Positions 1-9,443 of a stretch of 64,000 nucleotides of DNA are shown piece after piece. The notes below the pieces were generated by a model, which saw only the letters and a program-made list of their open reading frames with translations, ran no database searches and was not told where the DNA came from. The DNA is from Apiotrichum sp. Y4204 (taxonomy: Eukaryota; Basidiomycota; Tremellomycetes; Trichosporonales; Trichosporonaceae): the NCBI GenBank assembly GCA_025531455.1, contig JAMYHL010000035.1, positions 372,001 to 436,000 of the forward strand. The letters are read 5' to 3'. The number at the start of each line of letters is the position of its first letter. Positions within the stretch are counted from its first letter, which is position 1. A program made the position numbers and the translations under genes.

Positions 1-497
1 GCGGATTCTCTGAGAGCCATGTTGTATCGTATAGATCCGGAGGCCATATGTGTTATGCAATCGTGCGATTGGCAGTGTACCGCCGCGGTCCGACGTCGGT
101 GGACACGTCGATTCCGCGCCTTTGGGTGGCGAGCATATAGGTTCCCCATTCTGCCAGAGTCCCAGTAGACGATATGCTCGAGAACTCCGCCATTAGAGTT
201 GAGAACCCCGAGAATGACGCCGTCTCGGACGTCATGCATAGATCATGCGCATGGGAAGCAACATTGCGCCGTACCGACATCGAGCACAAGATACTTCTCA
301 GGTCCTGGAATCTTGGGGGCGCCATACCACGTGGTGCCACTCCCCCAATTTCCGCAAACCCCGCCCGCCCAGGACTCTCCCGCCTGGCGGTCCGCCACTC
401 ACCGCGAGCCTAGTGCACATCACGATCCGGCGTTGCGGGTCATCATCTCGGACGACGAGCTCGCCATCATCGACATCACCATCATCACCACAGCACC
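1..497. other. Upstream region of the complex I subunit gene, no gene seen
   Basis: I see no conserved coding sequence on either strand before the first start codon at 498. Short open frames occur but look like chance frames in GC-rich DNA. The last part, a run of ATC and ACC triplets just before the ATG, is probably promoter and 5' leader of the NDUFA12-like gene. The window edge may also cut a neighbouring gene here that I cannot recognise. Confidence 0.5.
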
Positions 498-1779
498 ATG
501 TCGTCGCTCTCACGGACGATCAACCACGGCCGCGCGCTCGGGTTCCGGGGATGGATCCGCGCCATGAAGTGAGCGAATCCGGGTGGGGGAGAGCTGGGGA
601 CCGGGAAATACAGGAACGATGGGCGCGGCGATGGGCATCGATAGCGGTATCGGCGACGGCAGCGCATGGACACGGACACGACGGCAGGCGCGGTGCGATA
701 CTGTGTCGAGTGCGGACTTGGCGCCCCCTGATGGCGTGACCGCACGGCGCGCGGGGACGGTGTGACGGGTATCAGCTGTCCCGAATGGTCATCTAAACGC
801 ATCTCGTCCCGCTGGTCGTGTCCGCTCGTCGTGGTCTCTGCTTGTTGCCAGCACCGTGACCTGCCGCGAAGAATTGGCTACGACTCCCAGCCGCTAGCTG
901 CCCCCAACTGCCTGCGTCCGACTGCCTTCGCATACCGTGACCCCGCCCGCTCCACCCCGCCCACCACACCTAGGACTGCGCTGACGACAGGTACATCGGT
1001 GACGAGAAGAAGGGCCGTCTCGGTGGGTATCGCGAATTGACCGCGCTGGGAGATTTGGGGGTGGAGATGGGATGAGGTATCGAAGAGGGGTGGCATTCGA
1101 ACGGGAAGACGCGGGATGGGCGGAGGGCACGGGGCGGACGATGGCAGGGAGGCCGGAGCGGAGAGCTCGGGACTGGTAACCAGTGCGCGGGATCCAGGAG
1201 CGAGCTGGAACAGTCTTCTCAGCTCCGCTGTTCCTGATCTCGTTGATATCTTTCGAGGCAGCCAAGAACCTCTTCCAGCGCCCCATCCCCTTTACCAGCC
1301 CACCTTACCCATGACGCACTCCACATTCTACATTTCCCCTGCTAATCTCCAGTCGGCACCGACGAGTTTGGCAACAAGTACTACGAGCAGCTTGACGCGA
1401 CCATCGAGTCGCCCGGCCGCCAGCGCTGGGTCGACTACGCGCAGGACGACTTCAACGCGTCGCAGGTCGCGCGCGGCTGGTTCTCGTGGCTCTCGCACAT
1501 CCGCAAGGACCCGCCGACCGAGGACCCCGTCTACCAGGCCTCCAAGCAGAGCTGGCAGGTGCCGTACAGGGAGAACCTGTGAGTCGGGAGCGCGAAGCGC
1601 GAAGCGCGGGGAATGGAGCTGGTGGTGGACACTCGACAGGTGCAACCACCGAAATCCCTCCCTGGCCAGAATATCCCCCACTGACATGCAGCACCGGTAC
1701 CCGCGGCCGCTTTGTCACCTACTCGACCACGGCGCCCAAGGTCCACACCTGGGAGCCTACGGTCAAGCCCCGCGCATAA
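498..1779 (+). CDS. NADH:ubiquinone oxidoreductase accessory subunit NDUFA12/B17.2-like
   Basis: Accessory subunit of mitochondrial complex I (NDUFA12/B17.2/DAP13 family) on the matrix side of the inner membrane. I assemble four exons, 498-568, 991-1022, 1353-1578 and 1692-1779, giving 138 residues, the usual length. Family marks seen are YIGDEKKGRLVGTDEFGNKYYE around residues 25-46, then RWVDY, then WFSWLSHIRKDPPTEDP, and near the C-terminus VTYSTTAPKVHTWEP. The codon split at each junction is restored exactly. The start lies in the context AGCACCATGTCG and begins a short basic N-terminus typical of the family. Introns of 422, 330 and 113 nt are long for this window. The gene is convergent with the LCL3-like gene, whose stop is about 150 bp away. 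Presence of the gene implies a respiratory complex I, unlike Saccharomyces. Confidence 0.9.
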
Positions 1780-1929
1780 GCCAGGGGGGAAATATGCATA
1801 AACTAGCAATGAGATGGATGATTACATGCCGAAAGGTTGGGATGTGGGGGAGCTGGGCGTTTTCTGACAAGAATTTGATCCAGAGTTCAGAGATCGTTAT
1901 CGTCCGAGACTAGGTAGAGGGGTCTCGGA

Positions 1930-3045
1930 TCACGTCTTGCCGCCGAGCCACTTTCCTAGGCGCTCCCACCAACCCGCTCTGCGGCCGAGGTTGACTTCCG
2001 TAGGTGTGTCGTCGCCCTCGCGCGCGCGCCGCTTGAAATCGCCGGGCAGCTCGACCTTCTTGGCGCTCCACAACCCGCGCCGCGCGCGTCTAAAGTCAGT
2101 GCTGAACAGCGACCGCCAAGAGGGCAGCTAGGAGAGCAGAATGGCACTGGCCCACACTCACCTCGCCTCGTCCTCGATCGCCTGCATCCGCTTGAGCCCC
2201 CACGGCCCATACTCGCTCCCGCCCTGGGTGTACACGACCGCATGGCCCTCGCGGAGCATCATGAGCGGCAGGGGTTTGTCGCGGAGCACCCGGCGCGGAA
2301 GGTACGGTACGCCGACCTGGGATGAGCACCAAAGGGGAGTTGTCTACCCACAATACGCCCGTACTGGTCCTTGCGGAGAAGCTGGCACTTGATCCTCCGC
2401 CCAAGGATCGTCCGCGTGAGCCACTCGAGCGACTCCTTTGCGTGCGGCTGCGCCGGGTTGCCAAAGTGCGCGAGCTCGGGCGCGTCGACGCCTGCGATCC
2501 GGATCGAGAGCGTGTTGTCCTTGAGTTCTGGACAAATAAAGTAAATATCACAGTGGGATAGGGGTCAGTTTGGAGTTCGTCGTCAGCATTCAGTAGTGGC
2601 TATCTCGCGTGACACCCACCCTTCGCCGTGCGCGGGACACGACGCAGCCTGAGCGGCGCGCGCCAGAACGGCCCGGGGGTATGGTACATCCTGAACCCGT
2701 CTGGGGTTAGCAATCTAGCCCAGACCTCAACACCTCACCGCCGTCCCCGACACGCGTGACGATGCCGCTGATAAACGGCCGGCGCGCAAGTATCGCTCCC
2801 GTGACAGCATCGGCATTCGCAATGCGCCGGAACCACCGGCGGTACGCGGCCACACTCGCGAGGGTGAGGCCCGTGGCGCTGACGGCGGAGACGATCGCGA
2901 CCGTGCGCGCGTCGGCGGCGTGCAGGTATGCCGAGGCGGCGGAGGCGGCGGACGCTGCCTGCGCCGAGACGGAGTTTAGCAGCGAGCGCGCGTCCTCGGA
3001 CCGCGAGGGCGCGTAGTCCTCGTGCTCGCGTGGGCGTGGTGGCAT
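1930..3045 (-). CDS. LCL3: LCL3-type membrane-anchored staphylococcal-nuclease-fold endonuclease
   Basis: Putative endonuclease of the fungal LCL3 family, a thermonuclease fold tethered to a membrane, reported as mitochondrial in yeast. Five exons, 3045-2739, 2700-2620, 2527-2352, 2316-2162 and 2089-1930, give 292 residues against about 274 in yeast. A hydrophobic segment lies at residues 48-68 after an Ala/Ser-rich N-terminus. The SNase core shows [14 protein letters not shown], then [15 protein letters not shown], then [14 protein letters not shown], then [14 protein letters not shown]. The Arg before AGVDAPE, the Glu of DAPE and the Arg of QYGR match the three catalytic residues of staphylococcal nuclease. 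Introns are 38, 92, 35 and 72 nt. I chose the ATG at 3045; an in-frame ATG at 3078 would add 11 residues. The start is 151 bp from the divergent SEC20 start, so the two probably share a promoter. Confidence 0.9.
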
Positions 3046-3196
3046 GTGTGGATGTGGATGGGTGTTGCAGTTCCACAAAGTTGGGAGCTGTTGACACCGG
3101 GTGATTGCACCCTACCAGCGATCCAGTGAAACGTCATCCTCTGAAACTCCAACTCGACTCTTCACCTTGCCTCCACCCATTAATCCACCAAGCACC
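3046..3196. promoter_or_regulatory. Shared divergent promoter of LCL3 and SEC20
   Basis: Only 151 bp separate the start codons of two divergent genes, so the core promoters of both must lie here or in the 5' leaders. The + side is rich in C and CA before the ATG, as at other gene starts in this window. No defined factor site was recognised. Confidence 0.45.
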
Positions 3197-4660
3197 ATGC
3201 CTGCGCTACCCCTCCGCCCCTCCCCAGACCCAACACCGACGCTCTCGACGCTCTCGCGCACCCTATCTGATGTGCGCACGTTCCAGCTCCCCCGCCTGCG
3301 AGGATGCACTAGCTCGCTAGCATCCGATCTCGCGGCCGAGGCACGCGCCGACCTCGAGGGCGTGCGTTCCGGCCTCGAGGAGAGCCGTGAGGCGTGCGAG
3401 GCCCTTCCCGAGGCGAGCCGCGCCGCCGTGCTCCAGATGTGGGAGGGCGTAGAGGAGGAGTATCTTGCGTACGTAGGATACTAGTGTCTAGTGTCTGGCG
3501 CTGTGCTGATCCCAGTGCGCGGGACGAGTTCCGTGCGGCGCTCGTCGAGTCGAAGCGCGCGACTGTTGCTGCGGCGCGCAAGCACGAACTCTTGGACCCC
3601 CCGCCGGATGAGGTGCCCCGTGCGGAACCGGTCGTCGGCGTCGGGTGAGTGGAGAATGGGCGCTGCGCTGACCACCAGCGGGGACGACGCGCTGCAGACC
3701 AAGACGAACGAGGTCACGGATGCGATGCGGCGGACTGCACAGCTCCTCCAGACCGAGCTGGAGCGGAGTGTGCTAAGCACGCAGATGCTCGGTGAGTGGG
3801 AGGGCGCAGGGGAGTTGTTTTCAACGCTTGCGTTCAACATCAATCAAACACTGCATTCAACATTGCCTTTCTTGTCCTTGTCTTTGCTACTTCCTTTCTA
3901 ATGCTAACTTCCAGACGAGTCGACACGCACGCTGCGCACGACACACGGTCTGTACGACAACTACACAGCGCTTTTGACCACCTCGTCGCAGCTGGTCCGC
4001 GCGCTCGAGCGCGCCGATTGGTGGGACCGCGTGCTGATCATGTCGGCGCTGGGCTTCTTCCTCCTCTGCGTCGCGTACATTGTCAAGCGGCGCGTCCTAG
4101 ACCGCGTGGGCGGGCTCGCCGTGTGGTGGGTCGGCGGGAGCTACCGTCTCCTGAAGATGATTGGAGGCGGAGGCAGCGGGGCCAGCAGCGCGGCTGGGGC
4201 CGCCGGAGGGGCGGTAACTCAGGCTCGTGACGGGATAGTAGGCGGTAGTGTAGGCACGAGCGCCGCTGCCGCCGCCAGTGCCGCTGCTGCTGCCGCCGCC
4301 GCCGCGGCCGCCGGAGCCGGAGCCAAAGTCGCGGGCGTCGGCAGCGGTGTACGCGGGCGTCTTGCCGGTGCCGGTGCTGACGCTCCCGGCGAAGATATTC
4401 GCGCTCTCGTGGCCGACATTGAAGCCAAAGTCGGTGTCGCGCAGGTCGGGACCGACTCCGCCGCCAGAGTCAGCCATGTACCTGTTCCAGAGGTCGGAGC
4501 GGGCAAAGGCGCGGTCGAGGAGCAGGATGGGGATGCACATGGCGAGCAGGCCGAGCGTGGAGAGGAACGCCAGCGGGCCGAGGAGCGTGAAGGGGTTGCG
4601 CGGAATGGTGGTGGACGTGCAGAGGGGGTGGCTCGCGAGGAGATGAGGGTCGAATTGTAG
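3197..4660 (+). CDS. SEC20: Sec20 family Qb-SNARE, Golgi-to-ER retrograde transport
   Basis: Predicted tail-anchored SNARE of the ER that works with Use1, Ufe1/syntaxin-18 and Sec22 in fusion of retrograde vesicles. Exons 3197-3468, 3516-3644, 3679-3791 and 3915-4660 give up to 419 residues. The SNARE-like helix runs from QTKTNEVTDAMRRTAQLLQ through STRTLRTTHGLYDNYTALL to SSQLVRALERADWWDRVLI. It is followed by a membrane span, MSALGFFLLCVAYIVKRRV, the Sec20 signature arrangement. After the span the frame stays open for about 180 codons: a Gly/Ala-rich stretch with poly-Ala, then an E/R-rich tail ending RVEL. Yeast Sec20 (383 aa) also has a lumenal tail, ending in HDEL, so a long tail is credible. 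However, another frame on the opposite strand is also open here. The SNARE part is well supported and the tail is uncertain. Confidence 0.8.
4097..4660 (-). other. Antisense open frame overlapping the SEC20 tail, possible gene
   Basis: On the minus strand a frame stays open from about 4684 to a stop at 4097. It encodes a hydrophobic run, NPFTLLGPLAFLSTLGLL then MCIPILLL, followed by SDLWNRYMADSGGG, a Gly/Ser-rich stretch and AYTTAYYPVTSLSYRPSG. This reads more like a natural single-span membrane protein than most shadow frames. The first in-frame ATG is at 4540, inside the hydrophobic run, and an in-frame stop precedes the frame. I found no good donor to join an upstream exon. Hydrophobic antisense of Glu-rich coding is expected by chance (CTC opposite GAG), so this may be only a shadow of SEC20. 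Confidence 0.2.
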
Positions 4661-5254
4661 ATTATAGAGGGGCAGCGCTGTCTGTCATGCATGTCGCTTC
4701 TTGAGGTTGACGATGGTCCGTAGCTCTGGCTCAGTCGTCGAGCAAACGGCTGACGGCTGCGAGATGAACTTCATGACGACCCCGTCTCATTTCCATAGTG
4801 CAGATCACTTTGAGTGAGATCAGAGATCACAGGATCGCCACGCAACGGGTTAATAATCATTGCGCTGCTTGCACTTTAATCCCTCACAAGACCTGGAAAC
4901 AGAACGGACAGCGACGGACACTGACCGACACTCGCCCGCCATCTCCCCATCTGCCGCCTAACAACAGCTGCTACAGTCCTCAACAGTCCCTCCGCTTGCG
5001 ACACAGAATGCATACTACATGAGTTCTATCTCCGGCTCTATCCTGTGGTGTGTAGCCCGTCTCGGTCCAGTCTTCATCCTCGCTCATCCGCCTTTCGAGC
5101 CGGGCTCGATCGTCGTGACGTCATGTCGTCCATCATGCCACTGCCGAGTCATTAGTTGTCAACGGGCTAGACAGCACTTTTGCGCTGTCCGGCGCCTCGC
5201 CCGTCGTGCTGTGCGGCATCACTCCATGTTCTGCGTAGCCGCACAACCGCACAC
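4661..5254. other. Spacer between SEC20 and the OSBP gene, no gene supported
   Basis: The spacer holds the 3' flanks of SEC20 and the oxysterol-binding protein gene. A + frame from the ATG at 5019 is Cys-rich but runs into the OSBP coding tail and resembles nothing known. A minus-strand ATG near 4770 opens 29 codons that end just before the antisense frame described above. I call neither a gene. Confidence 0.4.
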
Positions 5255-7986
5255 TCAGTGCTGCGCCTTCTGCACTGGCACAATCCGCGGGAGGGGGACC
5301 TGCGCACCGGGCTGCGAAGGCACAGACGACTGGGGCGGCGACTGAACTACTGTCTGAGCACGCTGGGGTGGCTGGGCGACAGGCGGATGTTGAGCAACTT
5401 GGGTGGGGATAGTCCGGGACGGAGCAGATTGGGCCACGGGCGGCTGCTGGGCGACCTGGGTCGGGACGGTCTGAGCCCTAGGCTGAGCCGAGGCGGGCTG
5501 GGCGGGGACGGGCTGGGCTGGGACGGGCTGGGCTGGGACGGGCTGGGCTGGGACGGGCTGGGCTGGGATGGGCTGAGACGGAGTAGGCTCTGCCAGAGCG
5601 GCCCCTGCAACACCCAAGGGCGACTCCTGCATCGATTGTGCAAGCATCGGAGACTGCATGCTCGGCGAGGGGCTCACCGGCGGGGCCTCAATGACGGGAG
5701 CCGGCATGTTGCGCGTCGGGGTTGCAGATCCCGCGGTCGAGGGCCCAGGAACGCGGCCGTTGAAGATAAACTTGCGTACCTCCTTCTCCAGCTGCGCAAC
5801 GTCCTTTGGCAGGCTGCATGTCAGTGACGTTGTCATTCGGAAACCTACTTGTCAACATCCAGGCGGGGCATCCACTTATCCCCGACGGGCTTGAAGAATC
5901 TGCTTTGGGGGGCGGGCTCGCCGTTGGCTTCGCGTTGCGCACGGAGTTCGCGTTGGTGCTCCTCCACCGCCGACTTTGCGGCCTGTGCGGCGTTCATATC
6001 GGAAAGCTTGATCGCCTGCGTGAGGTTTGACCAGAGTCGCCGGCTCTCGTTCTCCTCCTGCTCAGGCTCGGGAAGCACCGACTTTGCAACCGACGACGCG
6101 TTTGCCGCGTCAAACAACGTCTTCTTCTTGCCCGTCTCCTTGTCGGTAAAGTCGATGGCACCACTCCACATGCCCGTCACCTCGCCAAGGTCGCTCCTCC
6201 CAGGCCCCTTGACCTTACCAACAATCTGGTTGTAACCACCAGAGATCCAGCCCTGTGTGTCAGTTGATGAGACTAGAACCGGCTAACTCACCTTGGTCTT
6301 AAAGTCGACGTCGGCCGAGTAGTTGGTGGACTCGTTCTTGATTGTCGACAGGTCTCCAAGCTCAAGGACCATCTTGCCGAACAGAATACCGCGGGCGTAC
6401 GTGTTCGGCATCGAGATGCAGTACTCGCCGTCCTCCGGGCGGTCCAGTAGGCGGATGCGGTCCTCGCCCTCCATGATGGTAGCCGCCGAGTTGCCCAGGA
6501 ACTTTGACTGGATTGTCAGAAGAGAGCAAGACTATCGTACCACCGTGCGGTGACACCGATGGACCTCGAAGCATAGTTAGCACGCACCTTTGGCTTGAGT
6601 TCTCCGGTGATCAGAATACCGTTCTTCGGCGAGACGTAGAAGAAGGCCGAGATCGGCGGATGGTGCGACACCTGCTCAGCGACATAGTAGCCCTGCGACC
6701 CGTCCTTGTAGTAGTACGTGCAACGGAAGAACTCGTTGAGAATGGGGTTGTACGGCTTCTTGACGCTAATCCGTTAGTTGGGATCATAATGATAACGGCC
6801 CAAGCATCTCCGAGCTCCAGCTTCCATGTAACGCGGTGGCCAAGACTTTCCGAAATGGGCCCTTGGTGCTGTGCCGGAAAGAAGGACCGCAGCGACACTC
6901 ACCCGCGAGGTTTTATGTGCCATCCTGAGAGGTAGAACGTCATCACGCGGAAGAAGCGTTGGCGCGCGTCCGGGTCATTTCCGATGCTGCGAGTCAGTAC
7001 ATGCCGCCATGGGATCAACAGTGATCCAAGCACCAGGGCGGGAAGCACAACGCCGAATGCAACAGCACAAAGGGCCTGCGGGCAGTGAGGAATGGGCAGG
7101 AGAGACGCCCACCAGTGGTGAGAGACGCCGGCAGTAGTGCAGATGGCCTCTTGGCGACGTTTATTTCGGGCGGGAGGATGACCGACGCGTCTGACCTCAG
7201 CGGGCAGCAGCGCTCCGAGGGCTCGCGCGCCGGCGTGTGTGGCCATGGAGATAGCCCACCGCCCGCCGTGCCGCTTGACCCCTCGGAGGCTTCGGAGCCC
7301 GTGCCGCACATGGCCGCCGTGATCCTGAATCCCACTGCACCCTGGCTGGCGCTATCGGCCATTCGGCCCCCATACCTCGGCCAGAATCCCTGCCTCGGCC
7401 GCCTACTTACCCAAAGATGAGGTCGGGGTGCGAGAAAAAGTCGGTGATACGTTCCAGCAGACTACGGGGTTCAAGGACGAACGTCGGGAGCGCAATCTTC
7501 GTGAGGTCCATACCGGGACGCACTTCGGTCAGCGGATGAAGCCATGCCTGCATGATTTTTCGAGGAGCAGCGCTGGGTGAAGGCAATGAAAGAGTGAGAA
7601 GGAGTGATGATACGTCGTCCTGCTCGTGCACGATTCCCGACTACAACAAGCGGAGAGACGGGCGATACGAGGGTGAAGTGAGGCGGTGGCAAGCCCAGTC
7701 TCGGGCTTCGCGAGGGCGTTCGGGGTTACCGCGGCGCCCACGTTCGTTATTCATCGCCACCCCATGGCGCGCCACCACAACCGGTCCCGACATCTGGTTA
7801 CTCACACTGCGAGATGAGGGCCATGAGGATGTTGCCCTCGTCCTTGTCGAGCGTCGAGGTGTCCGCCTCCTCGCCTTCCGGGGCGGTGTCCTTGGGCGAG
7901 TCTTTGGACGCAGGCAACGCGGTCCCGCGGCGCGCACCGCGGCTGCCGAGCGACAGCGACTCCATGCCCTGCGAGAGGAGGCCCAT
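5255..7986 (-). CDS. Short oxysterol-binding-protein-related lipid transfer protein, Osh6/Osh7-like
   Basis: Cytosolic lipid exchanger of the OSBP/ORP family; the Osh6/7 branch carries phosphatidylserine against PI4P between ER and plasma membrane. Seven exons, 7986-7806, 7522-7411, 6986-6903, 6765-6588, 6507-6292, 6252-5849 and 5813-5255, give 577 residues. There is no PH or ankyrin domain. The lipid-binding domain begins near residue 55 with [18 protein letters not shown], then [20 protein letters not shown]. It contains the family signature EQVSHHPP at residues 156-163, then [18 protein letters not shown]. The helical end of the domain includes [19 protein letters not shown]. From about residue 385 the protein has a Pro/Gln/Ala-rich tail with a five-copy QPVPA-type repeat, not usual in short Osh proteins. 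Intron 1 is 283 nt, far longer than the others. Confidence 0.9.
5496..5570. repeat. 15-bp coding minisatellite in the OSBP tail
   Basis: Five tandem 15-bp units lie here, the middle three identical and the first and last slightly diverged. On the minus strand they encode repeats of the five residues Q-P-V-P-A. The unit is a multiple of three, so copy number can change without breaking the frame. Confidence 0.9.
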
Positions 7987-9443
7987 CGTGTAGAGGGATA
8001 GTGGTGGCGGTGGTGTTGAGTGTTAGTGGTGTATTGGTGATGGTTGATGGTCGACGCGCGGCACGAAATATGCAGATTATGCAGACCGAGACGGAGCGGC
8101 AATGGCAAGAGAGGCACGGAGAGCGATGACAGTATTTCTGGGACTTGGGGGCGAAAATAGGATCGCGGTGAAACAGCCACTGGTGGGTGATGTTTGTCTA
8201 GCGATGGGGTTTTTCCGATGGCCAAGAGGGGATCGAGGGCAGCGAAGTGGGTGAGTGATGGCAAGGAGGGAGTGAAAGAGAAAGAGTTGATGAGACTGGG
8301 GATAAAAGGATGAAGATGTAAGGAGAGGGGAACGGGGACGGGAAGATGGAGCGGAGCGCACACTTTGATGGTGAGTAATAATACTTTAAAGGGCCCCAGC
8401 CCACCCAACATTTTGTGCGTTTGGCCCGATGACGCTGGCCAAATGACCACTCGTGCTGCACACCGAACCATCGACCGACACCAGTAGCAATCATCCACAT
8501 TCTCATCAATCGGCATGCATGCATGTGTGCAGCACGTCGTGTGACAGATGCACACGAGAAGCCTACAAGAGTGCAAGATAGAAGCCCATGCATCACATAA
8601 CACAAGTGCACAAAGGCGCTACAGAGCTGCCTGATGCACAAGCGCGTCGTCTCCTGTGCTGTGGGGATGGAACGTGCTCTTTCTCGAGTGGGTCGGCGGC
8701 ACGCTCCGCCAAACACGGGCGGGGCCCGCTTTGAACGCTTTTACAATCTTGGCGGCTATTGCTGGGTATGTGCGCGCGTTCTTTGCCCTTGGCTCCGTTC
8801 TCGCTTCCGTGAACAGCACGAGTGGGGGCATTACTGTATGTACAGTACAGCTTCAGAGCCCTTGCTCGCCGCTCGTCACAGCATCTGCCCAGCCTCGCGA
8901 GCAACCGTAAGCACTCAGTAAACATCATCAATAGCAATGGTGATCGCTACCGCAATGCTGGTAGCTAGTATACCGAACGCCGCAACAGTCGCGCGCACCA
9001 CAATCTCGCATAAACTTTTCCTCGATCGTTTTGGCGTCCCTCGCAAATTCCGGCCTCTGCTGGGGATTGCAGTGGATCGAGCACGCTACGTCATACTCCC
9101 CCGCTCGCGGTCCTCGGTCCTCGGTCCTCGGCCCTCGGCCCTCGGCTCTCGGCCGTGCCGCCGCCACGCCGCGGCACAGGTGCACCACAGGCCCCGGCCG
9201 CCGTCCGACGGCACGACGCACTACGGTAATAGGCAATAAGGGTCGTCCTATGTGCCAGGCGGCTCCACAGAGACCGATTCAAGGCACAAACAGCAACCAC
9301 TATCTGATTCTCGAGATGCAGTGCCTTGAAGATACGGTTACGTTTGATACATGCACCTCGTGGTGTAGGACTAGATTTCTATAATTCCGCTCCGGGCTCC
9401 GCAAATGACATACTCGCTCGGTCACCATCTAATCCAAGCAAGT
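7987..9443. other. Long 5' region of the OSBP gene, no gene seen
   Basis: These 1.46 kb between two minus-strand genes hold the OSBP promoter and leader and the VIP1 3' flank. Near 8040-8350 the strand opposite the OSBP sense is purine-rich, giving a C/T-rich leader. A spaced GTACAGTAC-type motif occurs near 8831-8850 and a 7-bp tandem repeat at 9111-9152. No convincing reading frame or RNA gene was found. Confidence 0.45.
9111..9152. repeat. 7-bp tandem repeat, TCCTCGG type
   Basis: Six head-to-tail 7-bp units are seen: three of TCCTCGG, two of CCCTCGG and one of CTCTCGG. The graded change along the array looks like slippage followed by drift. It lies about 300 bp past the VIP1 5'-distal end of the OSBP upstream region and carries no coding signal. 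Confidence 0.85.

Noticed and set aside
1072..1110. Possible minus-strand tRNA B box (ATTCGAAC) at about 1095
   Set aside because: Flanks do not pair into T or acceptor stems, and it lies in an NDUFA12 intron.
4219..4692. Minus-strand Ala/Pro/Ser-rich frame of 157 codons starting MHDRQRC
   Set aside because: Low-complexity composition and overlap with both SEC20 and the better minus frame make it a third shadow frame.
5019..5345. Cys-rich + strand ORF of 108 codons with ATG after a C-rich leader
   Set aside because: It runs into the well-supported OSBP coding tail on the other strand, resembles no family and has no intron or neighbour support.
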